DNA of 64,000 nucleotides from Monarcha castaneiventris obscurior (GCA_026261815.1 JAMPIT010000230.1:4845501-4909500), one strand, 5' to 3'. Shown: positions 21,601 to 36,159, counted from the first letter of the stretch. The notes: generated by a model from the sequence alone, not told the origin. A program made the numbers and translations.

Positions 21601-24600
21601 CGCAGCCCAGGCCTGCAGGAGCCTGTCTGAAGCAGGGCCATGCCTCAGGAAGCTCCACAAACAGGGCCAGTGATGCTGCACAGAGCAAGAGTGCATCATC
21701 AGAAGGGGGATTCTCTCATCCCCTCTGATGCCCATTAGTGGAACCCAACAGGGGCAGCTCCCCAGTTACATCTGGCTCTCCCTCCAGCTCTGCCTACTCC
21801 CCCCTTCCTCACTGATAAAATAAAAAGTACATTTTCTGAGGTGTCTGGGTGTCACAGAGCGTCTGGGTGTCTTATTTTCCTAATCAGGCACTTTGGATGT
21901 GGCAGCAAGAGTTCCAACTCCAAATCCAGCCTTGGCTCCACACGTCAGGCAAGCTCAGTCCTTGCACGGGTCTGGTAATTAAAGGGAGGAGCAGCATCAG
22001 TGGTGCTGGTTTGAGAGCAGAGCCCTGCTGTCCCTGGATATGAATGTTCTTGGCTCTCCTGAAGAGTGGGAAGACTTTTGGGGTGTCCAAGAGATCATCC
22101 AGCATATTCCCAGGCAACAAGGAGGTGCTGGTGTTGAAGCAAAAAGCCTCTTGTGCAGTCTTTCCGTCCCACACACCCCAGGGAAAGGCAGCTCAGCACT
22201 CCAGCATTTCGTTTGCACAGGACACTGGCCTGCTTTAAGGCATGGGCATGGCCAGGGAAATCCTTGCTGGAATTTCAAATCCTCCGAATGAAGCTCTCTC
22301 AGCTGCCACTCAGAGGACAGCTTTAAATTTTCTCATATTTTGTACACTGATGACTCCCAGGCTAAAAGGTCTCATGGCCTGGTGTCCACAGAAGCCACAA
22401 ACTGATTGCTGAGTCTTGTTGTATTTGTGCTCTAGGTTATTTAACTTACCAGTAACAATGTTCTTGGCAAACATGGAAAAACAGCCCCACCTGCCCGTCT
22501 CCACCCTCGCTCACACTTCCAGAAGGACATTCACTGGTACCTGCCACTCTGCCCCACACTTCAGACCCCACAAATTTGAGCCAGAGGTTCTGAGCACCTT
22601 CTTTACTGCACAAGCTTGGTAAATTCAGTGCATATCCATGGAATCTAGCTGTTATCAAGAAAAATATAAATGTGGAAAGCCTGCTACAAGGAATATATAC
22701 TGGCAGTTCCCAGGCTTTCAGTCAATATATGAACATATGGCACTTGTCTGCTTTTTCAACTTCATAACTCTCACTCCACAGAGTGGCATAAGCAGACTCT
22801 TTTCTGTGTGCACCTCTGACAGCTTTAACCTCAGCAGGGCATAGAGGGAAGAGGGCTGCTCCCTGACTGCTGGATTGTACTTGTTTCACAGTTCAGCTCT
22901 GGGAATGTGTCCCTGCACTGGGACAAGCCTTGTTCAGCATTCCCGGTCCCACGGCGCTGCTGCAGCTTGTGCTGCTAATGCCCTGCTTTCCAACATTTCT
23001 CAGCAATGCTTTCTTCAAGACAGGAACACTTGGAGTCAGGAAAAAAATCCTCAAAATAATACAGATTCAGGCACTGTTACTGCTTTTGCAAAAGCAGCAC
23101 ACTAACTTACCTCATCATCCACAGGGCACAAGCTCATGACTCAGTGGAAAAAGTTGAGTCACAAGAGTACAGTCTCTCAAAGGGCTAATGGAGCCCTCAG
23201 GAGCTGCTGAAGAGGAACACTGGATATTTAGATGGGCACTGAGTTTATTAGAAGGCAGGGGAAGGACAGACCTCATCTCTGCTTTCACATCGTTTCACCT
23301 CTGGAATTACTTTCTCCAGGACTGCAAGCCCTGAGAAGCTTGTGCCTCCATCCCTACCAAACATTACACAGGGAAATCTGCCTCTGCCAGGGGAAAAAAA
23401 GGAATGCTGAAGTTGTCTCCTGCATGTTGCACTTTCCCTGCTCTGTACCTTCATCAGCCCACAGAGGTAGCACACAGAGAAGTGGCCCAGGAGGTCTTGG
23501 GGACATCTCCACGGGGACAAAAGCCAAATCCAGCTCAGTTTGCAGTGGGAGGAGGTGCTCTGGCTTCGGGCCATGCTCTGCTCCTAGAAAAACAACTTCA
23601 CCTTGGTTTCTATGAGAAGGATTGAATGAGACATTCATCCAGAAGCTAAAGAACATTTTACAGCTGTGAATCACGATTATGTGAGACAGATAATTAGGCA
23701 ATTAGAACAGTTAGGTGTTAAAAAGAGGCCATGTCTAGAAATGAGGGTGAAGAACAAGGAAAGACAGGAAAAATCTTGCTGGAAGTTTTTCAAATGGCAG
23801 TGATGCAGGAGCAAGGTGCTGGAGAGAGGAGAAGGGAAGAAGGCAGAGGGCAAGGTAAGTTGTCTTGGGCAAGCCATACAAAAATTAATATTTGCCCCTG
23901 TGAATTCGTGGGACTTCTGAGGTGATTGTATTTGCTTATCAGAATCAACAATCAAAAACCTACAGAGGACACCAATTATGCATTATTCGGGCTTTGGAGC
24001 CATTAAGACTTTTTGCAACCTTTACATTTTGATGCTGTGGTGAGCCAGAGGCACCAGCTGGAGAACAGTCCTGCCTCCAGGCATCTCCCTGGAGAGCCAC
24101 ATTCCCTATCAGGCTGAAACAGGCTGTTCTTCTTCTGGGGATTACAATTTGCTTTGCCTGCCTGGGACTTTTGAGTCTCTCATGCCTCATACAGGGCTGA
24201 TCAGAATGTGGTCTTGCCAGAAGTGGGTAAAACTGATTTCAGGGTCATTTCAGGTCTTTGCTTTTTCCAGGCTGTCAATTTGGCCATTTGTTCAGGATCT
24301 TCAAGGTGAACCTTGGCCTGGAGCAAGGCTCAGAGCCCTGGCTGTCGCCAGCCCTGGACACCATTTGTGTGGCTGTAGCTGGGTGTGCTGGTGGAGACTT
24401 CAGAGAGGCCCCTCTGGAAACAAGAAAAAATCCTTCCTTCCATAGGGAAAAGTCAATGTCTCAGGTGCACTAGCCAAGAGAAAGGACATGTGCAGGGCTA
24501 GAGAGCTCATGAAGATTAACACAGCAAACTCCACACAACTTTTCCCCTGCTCTGCCAGGAGCTGCTCTGCTTCTCTTCACGAGCAGCAGATTTGGTACCA

Positions 24601-27600
24601 GGGCGGAGGAGGGACCGTGGCTCTCCAGACTGGGACTGGGACTTTGACAGATGCTCAAAGATTGCCCCATTTCTCTGCTTGGGAAAAGGGCTTGTCTGCC
24701 TTGCTGTCTGAAAAGCTCCCAAAAAAATGGAGCAAAAGGTTGGGTTCATTTTTTTGGTCTATAATTCAGGTAACCAGGTGAAGCTTATAGCTCTGCTCCT
24801 GAATTTTTGGGGCTCCATGACCACTTTCTGGCTTGTCCAGGCACTGCTGCCCATAGATGTAGAGAGTAGTACTGATTCTCCTTGTCAAAGCCCACCTTGT
24901 AAAACCACCCTGGCACAGGTAGACTTTACTGTCCTCATGTAGCAGCAGCACAAGAAAGCCCAGATTGCTGATTGTGACACCCAAGGGTTTTCCAGCATTT
25001 ATCCCTGCCTCACGTGGGGCTCTCCAGCCTCCCATCACCCAGCACAGAATCTGGGCCCCTCCCCAGCCTCCTCACCCTGCACCACATCTCCACTGTGCCT
25101 GCTGAGGCTGCCATCCCCTGCCCCGCCTCCCCACCCTCAGCTCACCTCTGCCCTTTCCCCTTCACTGGTCGAACCAGCCCTTCCCCAGCTCTGTGTACTA
25201 CTCTCAATGGAAGGCAGAAAAACCACAACTTTTAAGTGCAAAAGGGCTTTTCTGGATTTCACTGGCTGTGTTTTGCCCTGATGTTTGGGAAGGGTCTGGG
25301 GACAGCATATCCCTGCCAAGGTGCAAGGTATTTTTTTGGCATGGTATTTTTCTGTCCTGCCACCACACCAGCGCCTGTGCTCAGCTGAAACAATCCCTTC
25401 TTAACCCAGCAGGCAGCTGGAAAGCCATGATCAAGATTTTCTTCTCACTTTCTGCACATGCCAGCAGGGGACACACAGAGTGACTCTTGCTCCTCTCTCC
25501 CCCTGTGCCTGCTTCACAGCCCCTCCTGTGACTGACACTGTTTTATATTTCACCCACCCTCCCTTGCATTTGTTTTATATTTCACCTTCACTCTCTTGCA
25601 TTTATCCCAGCCAAAAATCACTTTTAGCTCTGATTTCCAAAAATTCCTCAATGCCTTTTTGTCAGTGCTTTGCCAGAATTTCAGGGCTGTAGCATCTTCC
25701 TGGGCACATCTGTTCATCCCTTTCTCTGCCTCCCATGATCCTGTCCAAATCTCCCCACAAGGATTAGGCACACACCCCTGGTCAACACATGCCCTTTTAC
25801 TGTTGGTGCTGTACTTCAGTGCCAGCTGTGTCCAAGTTTTTTAGGGCGTTTGTTGCCACAGTCAGATTTCACAACAAAACTACACTTTCTCACAAGCCCA
25901 CTGACGGTCTTCTCTAAGTGGCTGAGGTAGCTGTGCTTTAAAACACTTTAAAAAGCAAATTTATCTATTTAAATGAAGCATGTAATGGCATTAAAAAGTG
26001 TGGGGGTGGGGGGAGAAAGTGTGTTAAATACCAAACTTATTGAAGCAAATGGGAGTTTTGTCCCTGATGTCAGCCAAGCTGGGGTTTCACCCAGAATCTG
26101 AGAGAGCACAGATGAGCAGATAATAGAAATGAACCAGCTGTAGAAGCTGGATGTGCAGTCTCAGCCTGAACTCCCCTGCCCCACACAAGGGTTACAGCAT
26201 GGTTCTGCCTCTAATTGCTGTAGGAATTGCCATCCTATTGCATTTTCTGCTATTCCATCACTGAAAGAAGGACACTTATGGTACAAATGACAGGGGAACA
26301 AAAAAGAAAAGCAAAGCACCGAAACCCATAGGTATTATCGTGCCTTGTGCACTTATGAAATGAGAAGGTTATTACCACAGAGAGGAATTAAGCTACAATG
26401 CTGATGCTCTGTCTCGCTGAGGGTTTACAGAGTGGTAATTAAGAGAAGCACTTTCTGCATAAGAGAGCTCTTCTGCTGCAGAGGAAGAAAAAACATTTCT
26501 GCTCGTTTTAATCAGGCATTGATGGATGGCGTTAATCAGCTACGATAACGTGTCAGCATCTCCCTCGTCCTCTGCAGAGCTCCTGGAGCTGCTGGATACC
26601 CCCAGCACACTCCCTTCCTGGCTGGACCACAGCCCACATCGCTGGGGAAGCACGCAGAGGCTGGGTCTAGAAGGATAGGGAAAACACCAACCCCGCTGTT
26701 TATTTATTTCAACATTGCCAGCACTGTTTTGGAACCCCTGCAGCTTCGCAGACACCAAACCATGAAATCCCTACATGAATGAAAAACCCCTTTCGCCAGG
26801 TCAGGCTGCTCCAGCCCATGGGCATAAATCACTGTAACGAATTTCAGAGCCCGTGACACAAGATGGGCACATCTCTGCAGCAGAGGTGGACTCAAAGGAT
26901 TTTATGTGATGAGTGCTCCTTTCCCAGATGGTCCTCACTCCCTTCCATGGGCAGCCTGGTTTGGGAGGCTGCAGGAGGACAGCAGGAGCCCTGTGGTGCT
27001 TTGAAGGTCTCTTTTCCCACAGCACTGGGAGCTCTCATCCCTGGGAGGCTGGGGACTCTCCCTGTTATGGGCAGGGAAGCAGCACGGCAGGGTTAAAGCC
27101 CCCTGCACATGTTCAGAGTCAGGAACACCAATTGCACTAAGCAGATCTGGGAAGCTTGGGGTGAGCAGGTTACTCACCACACAACAGCAGGACCATGCTC
27201 AGTCTCCAGTGCTACAGCCCACGATGGGCACCAGGGCTCAACCCAAAACCTGCCCAAGGTAACTGAATCCTTCAGAGTTTCCATCTGCTTGGCAGCTTTT
27301 GAGAATGGGTGAAAAAACAAGTGCAGAAAGCACATAAACATGGCTGATGGGAATGATCTCCACTGCGCTGGAGTGCAAGTGGTGAGACAAGGGAGAGAAT
27401 AATACAAATGCAGGGGCCTGAACCCAGACACTGAACGCTGCTCCTCTGTTTACCCACAGCACAATCCTTGCCAGGTTTGAGGGGTTTTGATCCAAGGGAA
27501 GCTGTGAAGATGAGCAGACTGTCAGAGGAAGCTGAGCCTCCCTCCTCAGAAAATGCTTCTTTTGCACCTTCTGCCTCTGGGAAAGTTGAAAACAATTTTT

Positions 27601-29725
27601 CTTGTCCTCCTTCTTGTCCAAAATCAGCAGGGGACTTTCTCCAGCATCTGTCTCCTTGGAACATCACGGGTAGCTTTCATTTTCTTTTCAAGCACATCTT
27701 TAAAGTGCAAGGAGAGAGAACAGCCCCTGGAAGTGCCTGAGCAGAGGGCCAAGCTGGGTGCCAGAGGCAGAGCATTGGACTTGGCGCCAGTGGGTGCAAA
27801 CACTCGTGCCCCGTGGTCCTGCTCAGTCCTGCAGCTGCCAGAGCTCAGAGCCACAGCTGTGGGGGAGCAAAAGAGGATAAAATGGAATTTCTTTCAGTGA
27901 AAAAGAGCCTTCCAAGAACACAGCTGTTATTTTGAAGAGCGGGGCAGGAAAAGCCATGGGGGTCTGGCTTTAGTGTGCTGCTCACTGCCAAAGGCACTGT
28001 CTGAAGGAGGAGAAAGGACCATTGGGAAGCAAAGGCAGGGCAGCCCTGGCTCCAGGAGAGCACCACGAGCATTTCTGAGTTGTCTCTCTAGGCAAGACAA
28101 GGTCTAGATCAAGAGTTAAGGGAATGCATAAATGCCTGGGCAGTTTGTAGAGCAGTCCATGAGCCTGTTCCTGCAGATGCAGTGTCCAGCTGCGAGTCCA
28201 TGGAGGAACTGTGGCAATTTCAGGAGCAGGACTTGGAAGCAAGACCCTGGTACTGAGCCCAGCATGGGATTCCTGTCCCACTGGAGTGAGGAGAAGGTGA
28301 TGGACAGAGACATCTCCAAATCTCTCTAAGCAGAATGAGGCCTCTCCAGCACATGGTTACAAACATGGCCTCGTCAGCATCACAGCTGTGGCTGGAGCTG
28401 GAAAAATGCAGAAAGACAGCAGAGTTGGTGTCTCAAAGTGGGTGGATTTGTGATTTCTTGGTTAAACCTTCTAAGCAGAAGTCAGGAAGAGAGACACAAG
28501 GGTAAGAAAAAATGCCAGTGCTCATGCAGGTTGGGTTTTGATTGGTCCAGATCTGCCTTTTATGGGGTGGCTTCTAGTTAGCATAAGGGAAAAGGGAGAA
28601 AAATATATCACAAACCCCAGTGTGGTTTTGGCTTTTAACCAGCTCTTAGCACAACCAGGGGTCACACCTTCATCATGTTGCCTTTTACAGGCCCACAAGG
28701 ACTTGTAGATGGCTTCTCCCACTGGCCCTCAGGCAGCAGAGGCTGCAGCTCCTGCCTTTTACCCCAGCCTCGGACAGGAGATCATCCAAGGCCATGGGAC
28801 AGAGAAGGTTGATGCTCAAAACATCCACAAGGACTTTTTGTCCAGCCTCTGTTGTGTGCAAGGGGTGACAAAGGAGCCAGCACTGTCCCCATACTGTGGC
28901 TGCACAGCAAAATGTAGCTTGTTGGAGGGGAACTGAACTGTCAGTGCTGAGTGATAGCTCTGCACACCTCCTTCCCAGGGACAGGGATGAGAGGAAGAGG
29001 GACTCACATTTCCCAGGTTTTTAATCATCATTTTTAATGCAAGAGCTATAGAGACTACAACCTCAGAGCATGGGAATAACTGAGAACAGCCTTTGTTGTA
29101 AAGTGTAAACAAACAAAAACCCAAAAACTTCAAAAAAGCAACAGCAAACAAGTCCAAGGTTACTGGCCTATACATGTGATTTCAAAGGCTGAATTTCTTT
29201 TTTAAAACCAAGGTTGTCTCTTTCTCAGAGTTATTGTTTGGATTACAGTCTTGCCCTGAAAGAGGATGAATCTGCCTCTCTGTGCCAGCAAGGAAAAATG
29301 TTGCTATTCACGTCTCTCTGGAGATGCTAGACAAAAGTAAGCACTGCCTGTAAATAAGCTGCCTTAATAATTAATTGCCAGCACAGACAGCACAATAGAA
29401 AAGCTCCAGAAATAAGTTATTGCAAGTACAATTTCAAGCTAGCAATGCATGAACAGCTTCTGGAAAAGCCTCCAAAAAGCAGACCCTGAGTTTCAGAGAG
29501 AGGTAAAACACCACCTATCAACTTGTCTCTTGTTCTCTGAATAAGAGGCCTCTTATTCCACGTCAGGTGAGGCAGCACAGAGCCCACACATGAGCCCCCA
29601 TCAGCTGTCCCTGGCTGCCAAACAGGAACATAAAAAAGGATTCAAAGGAGCAGGGATGAGTAAACAGCGGCATGGTCATAGGGAGCAGGGAAGAGGAAGG
29701 GAGGAAGAAATGGAGAGGGAGGGGA
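18647..29725. other. Intergenic, no gene recognised
   Basis: About 11 kb with no supported exon, RNA gene or clear transposon. Stretches rich in homeodomain-type ATTA/TAAT and with few CpG occur near 19,490-19,660, 21,080-21,310, 26,320-26,560 and 29,340-29,450; these are candidate conserved non-coding elements. The reported open frames do not resemble known proteins and lack codon structure. Confidence 0.4.
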
Positions 29726-29801
29726 GATGGATGGATGGATGGATGGATGGATGTATGGATGGATGGATGGATGGATGGATGGATGGATGGATGGATGGAT
29801 G
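29726..29801. repeat. (GGAT)n microsatellite
   Basis: About 19 tandem GGAT units with one interruption (atgtatgg) near 29,750. The repeat produces an artificial MDGW-type open frame. Confidence 0.98.
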
Positions 29802-30126
29802 TGGTCTGTGAACATGGTCAGTAAGAAATACCATCATATGGAGAGAGCAACTGCATTACAACCACAGGCATCCTCTGCTCTGGGAAGTTTCATCCAGCAG
29901 CAATGGGAAGAAGAGGAAGGTGAGGAAGGCAGGACTTCTTTAGGCCCTGTCAGAGAGCACAGACTTTATCTGAGGAATGCAAGATACGAGGCACATGGAG
30001 AAAACAAGCTTTATTGAGACAAGGTACAAAAGGGAAGAATATGAAGTGCTTTATGCCCCAAGCCTGTCAGTGTTTTAGAGGGATAATGCCCTTAATAACA
30101 TGCTTCAAGCTCTTAATAAGTCCTTC

Positions 30127-30258
30127 CCTCTCCTCTCCTCTCCTCTCCTCTCCTCTCCTCTCCTCTCCTCTCCTCTCCTCTCCTCTCCTCTCCTCTCCTC
30201 TCCTCTCCTCTCCTCTCCTCTCCTCTCCTCTCCTCTCCTCTCCTCTCCTCTCCTCTCC
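30127..30258. repeat. (CTCCT)n homopyrimidine microsatellite
   Basis: About 26 uninterrupted CTCCT units, all-pyrimidine on the plus strand, followed by a degenerate tcctatcccatcccatc tail to 30,272. The perfect purine/pyrimidine mirror symmetry makes triplex (H-DNA) formation plausible. Confidence 0.98.
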
Positions 30259-30272
30259 TATCCCATCCCATC

Positions 30273-33200
30273 ATTTAGGACAATTCAAAGCTCACTTTAA
30301 GCTATCATTAGCAAGTAGGGGAGAGATGGAAGTGACAGGAAGGAGGGAGAAGACATTGTAAATAGAAAAAAAACAAAACCCACATTCAAGCAGAATTTGT
30401 AATTCCCATGCGAAGGAAAGAAGTGGTAGTGATGCACATCAAACCAAGGAAATCATCCTGCAGACTGACTACTGCCTAATTAAATTTCTTACTTAGCATA
30501 CAGCAACTGAGCTGCAACTGGCACTTCACTGCACCAGCATGAGCCAAGCCTCTGTCCCTCAGCTGTGAGAGAAATGCCACAGGAGCAGAGCAAGGCAGCT
30601 TTATTTTACACCACACCCAGCCTGAAGTGCAGCCGGAGTCAGAGGACAGCCAGGACACGGGGCCAGCTGCACGTGGGGCTGTGGCTGAGCTCTGAGTGAC
30701 CCCTGTGCAGGATCACAGCCCTGGCACAGAGCTGCACCATGTGCAGCCCTCAGGTAAAGGCCATGGTCTGCCCATGACAGGGCAGGGGGGTCACTGATGG
30801 CTTTTCTGTGGCTGTGGTTCAGGCATGCTCTGACTGTGAACCAGGAGAGTGTTCTGAGCCAACAACCCTGCTCGTGAGAGCTGGAGCACAGGGGTCAAAT
30901 CTGATTTCTTCTGGTCCTCGGGTCTGTTTTGTGGCTGGAGATTCATTATTTAGCAATTTTGCTGAGGACAGGAGGGCTGTACTAGGACACAGTGACTGTG
31001 TGCTAATGACACATCTCTGGCACAACAGATCAATATGCTTCTCCCTCCTCACACACTCCCACACCCTTAAAGGCTGATGGGCTTCAGGTGACAAGTTCAG
31101 GTACTTCAGATTTTAAACAGCTACAACTGGGTTGGTTTTTTCTGGAAACACAGTGGCATCACCAGCAGAGCCCACCAAAGACCCCCGAAAAGTCTGAGCC
31201 AGGAACAGGAGAGCAGCCAAGCACATGTGGTAGCCCAAAGATTAGATAGGAAAACTCTTCTGTGGCCCTTCCAGGTTTGCATCCTGCCAGTGCAGCCCTG
31301 ATCTCCCATATGGTGAGCCTAAAAGCAAAAGTGCTGAGGGGAGACACATCTGTGTTTTCACCTTTCTAGGGCATTTCACGGCCTCTGTCACTCAGCATCT
31401 CCATGGGCACAACTGAATAGCACCAACCACAGCCTGACACCATCAGATGGGCAAAGGGCCTTCCTAAGGCCTCCAGAGAGCAGCCCCCCAGCACGCAATT
31501 ATGGCTTTTAGAAAGGGATTAGTGGGTAATGGCAGAAAAACGCCCACACAGGAGCTGGCAGCTGCTCTTATGGGAAACTCTCCCCCTTGGTTTGCTTCAG
31601 TCTGGTTTCAGGGAGCCTTTGGGAGCAGGATGCTGTCATGATGCTGGAGTTCAGCCTTAGGTAAGTGCTGAATCACAGCAAACATTTTGTTTAAAAGTGG
31701 ACTTCACTCTAAATGTAACAGAGAGATGGGATTATTTTTTCTGAATTTTAGTCAGATAATATACATATTCCCTTATCAAACCATGTAATTCTTAATCAAT
31801 ACTTCAATCTTTAAATTATGCAAATTTAATTTTTTTGCATTTTTTCCATCCTTTACACCTAAATGACCAGAAAACTTGGCTGCAAAACTGTCCATCATGC
31901 AATTTTGCCCCCCTGCATTAGGATTAAAGATAAAACACTCAGCAAAGTTTAGCTGGGTCTGCAACCCAGTGACAGGGAGGGATCAATCCATGAGGGTTCA
32001 GAGGGTATATCTCCAGAAGAGATGGCAGAAAAGATCCCACCATGAACCACAGGAAGCGTCATCCCTGTATCCCAGGCATGTTCTTCCCTCTGTCTGTCTG
32101 AACTGCCTGAAAAAGTCTTTCTTGCCAGAATGATCTCCTGTATGTTACACAATCTTGCCGAATAATTACCCCAAATCTACTGTGGTTTTTTGGTGGGTAA
32201 AACAATTTCCATCCCTAACACCCATAAATGCCTTTGGGACAGGAAAGGCCATCAAATTGAAAGGTCCTTGAGTCAAAGCTCCATGATGATCAGCTGAAGC
32301 CTTTGAGAGCAAGAGAATCAGTCACCATTTCCCACAGATCAGTGTTCCTCCAATCCCAAACTTCAAGGTCACTTGAAGTTTTCAAAATGTGCTTGATGAA
32401 AGTTCTGCAGTGCCACCTCTCCAGAGCCTGGCTCGAATGGAGAGCGTGTCGTAACCTTCAGCCTGTCTGGATGTCTGATTCCCTGCTTGGATCCTATTAT
32501 CATCACTCACTGGGGACACCAGCTATGTTTGAAGGAAGCCAAGCCTTCCAGCTTGTCAGCTCTGAAATACGTTGCCTGAGGCTGTCCAGGCTCTGGTTAT
32601 TCCTCATTCCATGTGTGGGCTAAGAGTGCCTGCAGCTCTCACCCTCTTTGCTGCACAGATGGATTTATCCTTGTACTGCTGCTGTTTGCAAAGAGGGGAG
32701 AGTTGTCTGCAGCATCACACAGGAACAGACTTTGCCCTTATGGAACATAGCATCACCTGGAATTGCAGTGCCCCAGAAGGACAGAGGGTCCATTGCCCAG
32801 TGAAACCCAGCAGTGAGGCCAGCCCAGGCTGGCTGCTGGTCTGCAGCTGGAAATACCTCTCTAATTCCCCTCCAGCCTGTTTAAATTTCACCTTTTACCA
32901 TCCACGTGCCACTCTCTGCCTATTTCCTCTCACAGTGCACCTCTAAGGAAAGAGGGGTGGCTGTCAGGTGGAAGCCCCAACCTCCACAGCCTCCTCTGGG
33001 ACATCACCCACCCTCCTGGCAGTGGGGCAGCAGCTCTGGGATTCGGCATCTCTGCCACAGCCCAGCTCCTTGCAGGAACGCCCAGAACTGCAGCTCCTGG
33101 AACGTATGTCTGCACCACAGGATTCCTGGGAGCGTGGATGTGTCAGGACTTCAGAGCACCACTCCAAATGCAGCAGGTCAGGGGGATGCAGTCAGGCGCT

Positions 33201-36159
33201 CCCCGAGTGCGGCCAGCTCAGGGCACCCTCCTGCAAGAACCGCTGGCACGGGACACCTCAGAAGGGATAGTAAGGGAGATAGGGACACAGCCTGGCACCC
33301 TTGGCCAGCAGCGTGGGGCCATGCAGGGCACACACGTGGGGCCACTGCTCTCCCCATTCAGTGGCAGCAAGGCCAGGAAAAGAGAGTGTGCCAAAATGAG
33401 GGTGGGACAAAGCAGCGCCCCAAGCTCCAGCCCTGGGAGCATGTCCGCTCTCCCACATCCAGGTAAATGCCCTGGCTGTGGCCAGCAGCTCTGGGAGCTG
33501 CCACTCTCTCCACACTGGTGTGGACTCAAGGAGGAGCAGCGTCTGGACACCTGAGGTCCAGGCTTCCCTGCCTGGGCCCCGCTCACCACACGGCCCAGGC
33601 TTCCCCAGGCTGCCTCAGCAGGACGGGGTCCAAGAGGGTGAAATCCATTCATGCTGCAACTTGGGGGAACCCACTCAAGCTGCAGCGAGCTCCCGGGTGG
33701 TGGTGGGAGGCTGTGGTGAACATCCCGGTGCCAAAAGTCAAGCGAGACCCAGGGAAATGCTGCATTGCTGTGGGGATGGTCACAGGAGTGGTGCACCAGG
33801 AGGGGGAACCTGCCATTGAGGGGGCAGAGAGAGGGGCACTCCGGGGTCTCTGGGAGAGAGCAGCCTCAGGGAATGGTGTGAGGGGGTCACAGTCCTGCCA
33901 CACAGGACACCAGTGCCAGCGGCTGCTCCTCCCTCCGCGGGGCTGCCAGGAGGACGCTTCACTCCAGGCTGCAGGAAGAAAGCTGTATTGCCACGCCGTG
34001 GAGCAGAGCTCTCCCTCACACAGCTCAGCTGGGAAACTTTCCTTTTCTAAAGAAGTCTTAGGTAAAGAAAACCTTTTGCGTTCAGTGGCTGTTTCCCCTG
34101 CAAAACCACTTCCAAGCCTTCCCGCGAGTTTGCTGCGGCTCAGCCATCGCTCCACCTAGTGGGAATGTGCTGTAGAGAGCTGTGAGACACAAGGCGTGGG
34201 ACACGGGCAAGGCTCCGGGACAGTCACAGCCGCTGCTGGCACCGAAGGGAGCAGCCGAGCCCCGACCCCCTCTTCTGCTGCGACACCCGCAGAGGATCTG
34301 GGCAGGAGGGAGGATCTCACCAGAGCTGGCAAAAGCAAAGCCAGGATTCAGATTTTATGACTTACGTGGCCCTGAATGGCACAAAACCACTGAACTCGAG
34401 GAGTGAGTGCTCCTGGCCGACCCTGATGCAGGCAAACTGCAAACTTCGATGGAGTTCAAGCAAGGATTTGAGTGGAGAGTTCTCCACCTTCCACTGCTCC
34501 ATTCCACGCCTTCCCTCTCCTCCCACCCTGGTGATGCATCGCCCTACTAACTTTATCCCTTAATTTTCAAATTTCCTTTGATTCTTGTAAAAAAACATAC
34601 TAGATTAGATCTGAAAGTAAGTCTGTAAGCCCAGAATCACTGGCTGCTCTATAACTCCCCCCACCACACTGATAGTCAAGCAGGTTAAAGATAAGTTCAG
34701 CCAAGGAACCAGAAAAAACTACCTATTCCCCTAAAGATAAAAGACAAAACTGGGAGGTATCATATGAGAAAGAGAGGGACTCTGGGATGGAGTGTTACAT
34801 TTTTAGCTAAACAAGGCTTATGCAATGTTCTCTGCAGGTGCAGGTGTTAATTTTCCTGCCTGTCCTCTCTCTTCAAACCCTGAAAGTCCCTACCCACTGC
34901 TCAGTGTTAGCAGAGATAACAGGCCCAAAAATATCGAGCTCTGAGTGCAAACAGGTGCCTGCGTTGAATGATAACCTTAAATATCCTCATGGAAAGTCAG
35001 TGACATTCCTGCATATCTGTGAAGCTGCACAGGAGAAAGTCCCCAGAAAGCAAGTGGTGTTTGTTCTGCTGTCCGAGAATCCATTTCTTTCTTGTGGGGT
35101 GTGGAGAGGGATGAGATGAGATGAGATTAGCTTTTACCTGGCTCGGTACCATCACTGCAGTTTTAAATACGAAAGGGAAAGTCAGAGGAGTAAATCAAAT
35201 TCATGGACACAAATTCCCATTGGTGTAGGACTGGCATTGCTGCTTTGGTTCATGAACTCCCCACATTCCAGGCCTCACACAGAATCAAGAGCTGCTGCTT
35301 CACAGTCAGAGTAAGCCCTGGATTAGCATAAAAGGCCGAAATTCAGTGGCACAGTTTACGGGTACGAGCACCCTGGCACGAGGCTGGTGCTGGTATTTCA
35401 GAGCAGCTTCTCACCTCGGGATGTTGCAGTGCTGTGGGACAGGAGCTGCGTGGGGACAGCAGAAGGGACTGAGCCTGTCAGAGCTGTCTGCTCCCTGTGG
35501 CTGCTGCACACAGCACCTCCCTCCAGGAGCACGGTGGTGCAGAGAGCCTCACCCCAGCCCACCACGGGAAGCACTGGGAGCTCGGTGTGACCGCTGGGAC
35601 AGCTCACAGAGGGGCACTGGCGGGAGTCACCTTGGCTGCGGTTTGAGCAGGGATGTGCAGAGGAACTGGGATGGAATCAGATCCCCAGGGTGCAGCCCCA
35701 CACCCACAGCCTCACAGGCACCAGCAATGCTGGCAGCTCTCAGAAGGCAGCTCAGACACCTGAACTCAAGGCTCAGGAGTTCAGTGGGGACCCTCTCCCC
35801 AAACACATCTGCTTCTCCAACAAAATCCAAACTGGGAACTGCATCAGTCAGTGGAGACATCAGCAGGACTTTTTTTTTGCAGCCTTAAAAGTGGCCTGGG
35901 CTGTTGTGGTTCATGGCAGAGAAACACCTCATGCTGCCCAAGCTGGGGTGATCAAGGTGAGGACGAGGTGCCCTTTCTTACAGGGGGGGTGGGCAGAAGT
36001 GTCACTCCTGCATGCCAGTGGCAGCTCCATACCCCATTTCTCTCTTGGAAAGGAAATCCCTGGAAATAAACCACTGGAAGCTGTGGCAGCATTGGGGCAG
36101 GAAAATGGTAATTTTCCTCATATTTAAAGGAGGAAAAATCAAGCAACCTCACTTGCATC
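30273..36159. other. Intergenic, partly GC-rich, no gene recognised
   Basis: From about 32,900 to 34,350 the sequence is GC-rich and carries abutting open frames of 186 and 230 codons on the plus strand. Their products have low-complexity composition, match nothing I recognise, and overlap equally long frames on the minus strand. I see no coding gene. The remainder is unremarkable. Confidence 0.4.

Noticed and set aside
29590..30017. Frames with repeated MDGW residues
   Set aside because: They are translation of the (GGAT)n microsatellite.
30014..30361. Frames with repeated LLSSP residues
   Set aside because: They are translation of the (CTCCT)n microsatellite.
32906..34159. Two abutting open frames of 186 and 230 codons joined by TAA-ATG
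   Set aside because: The segment is GC-rich with few stops in any frame, similar frames exist on the opposite strand, and the products match no family or domain I recognise.
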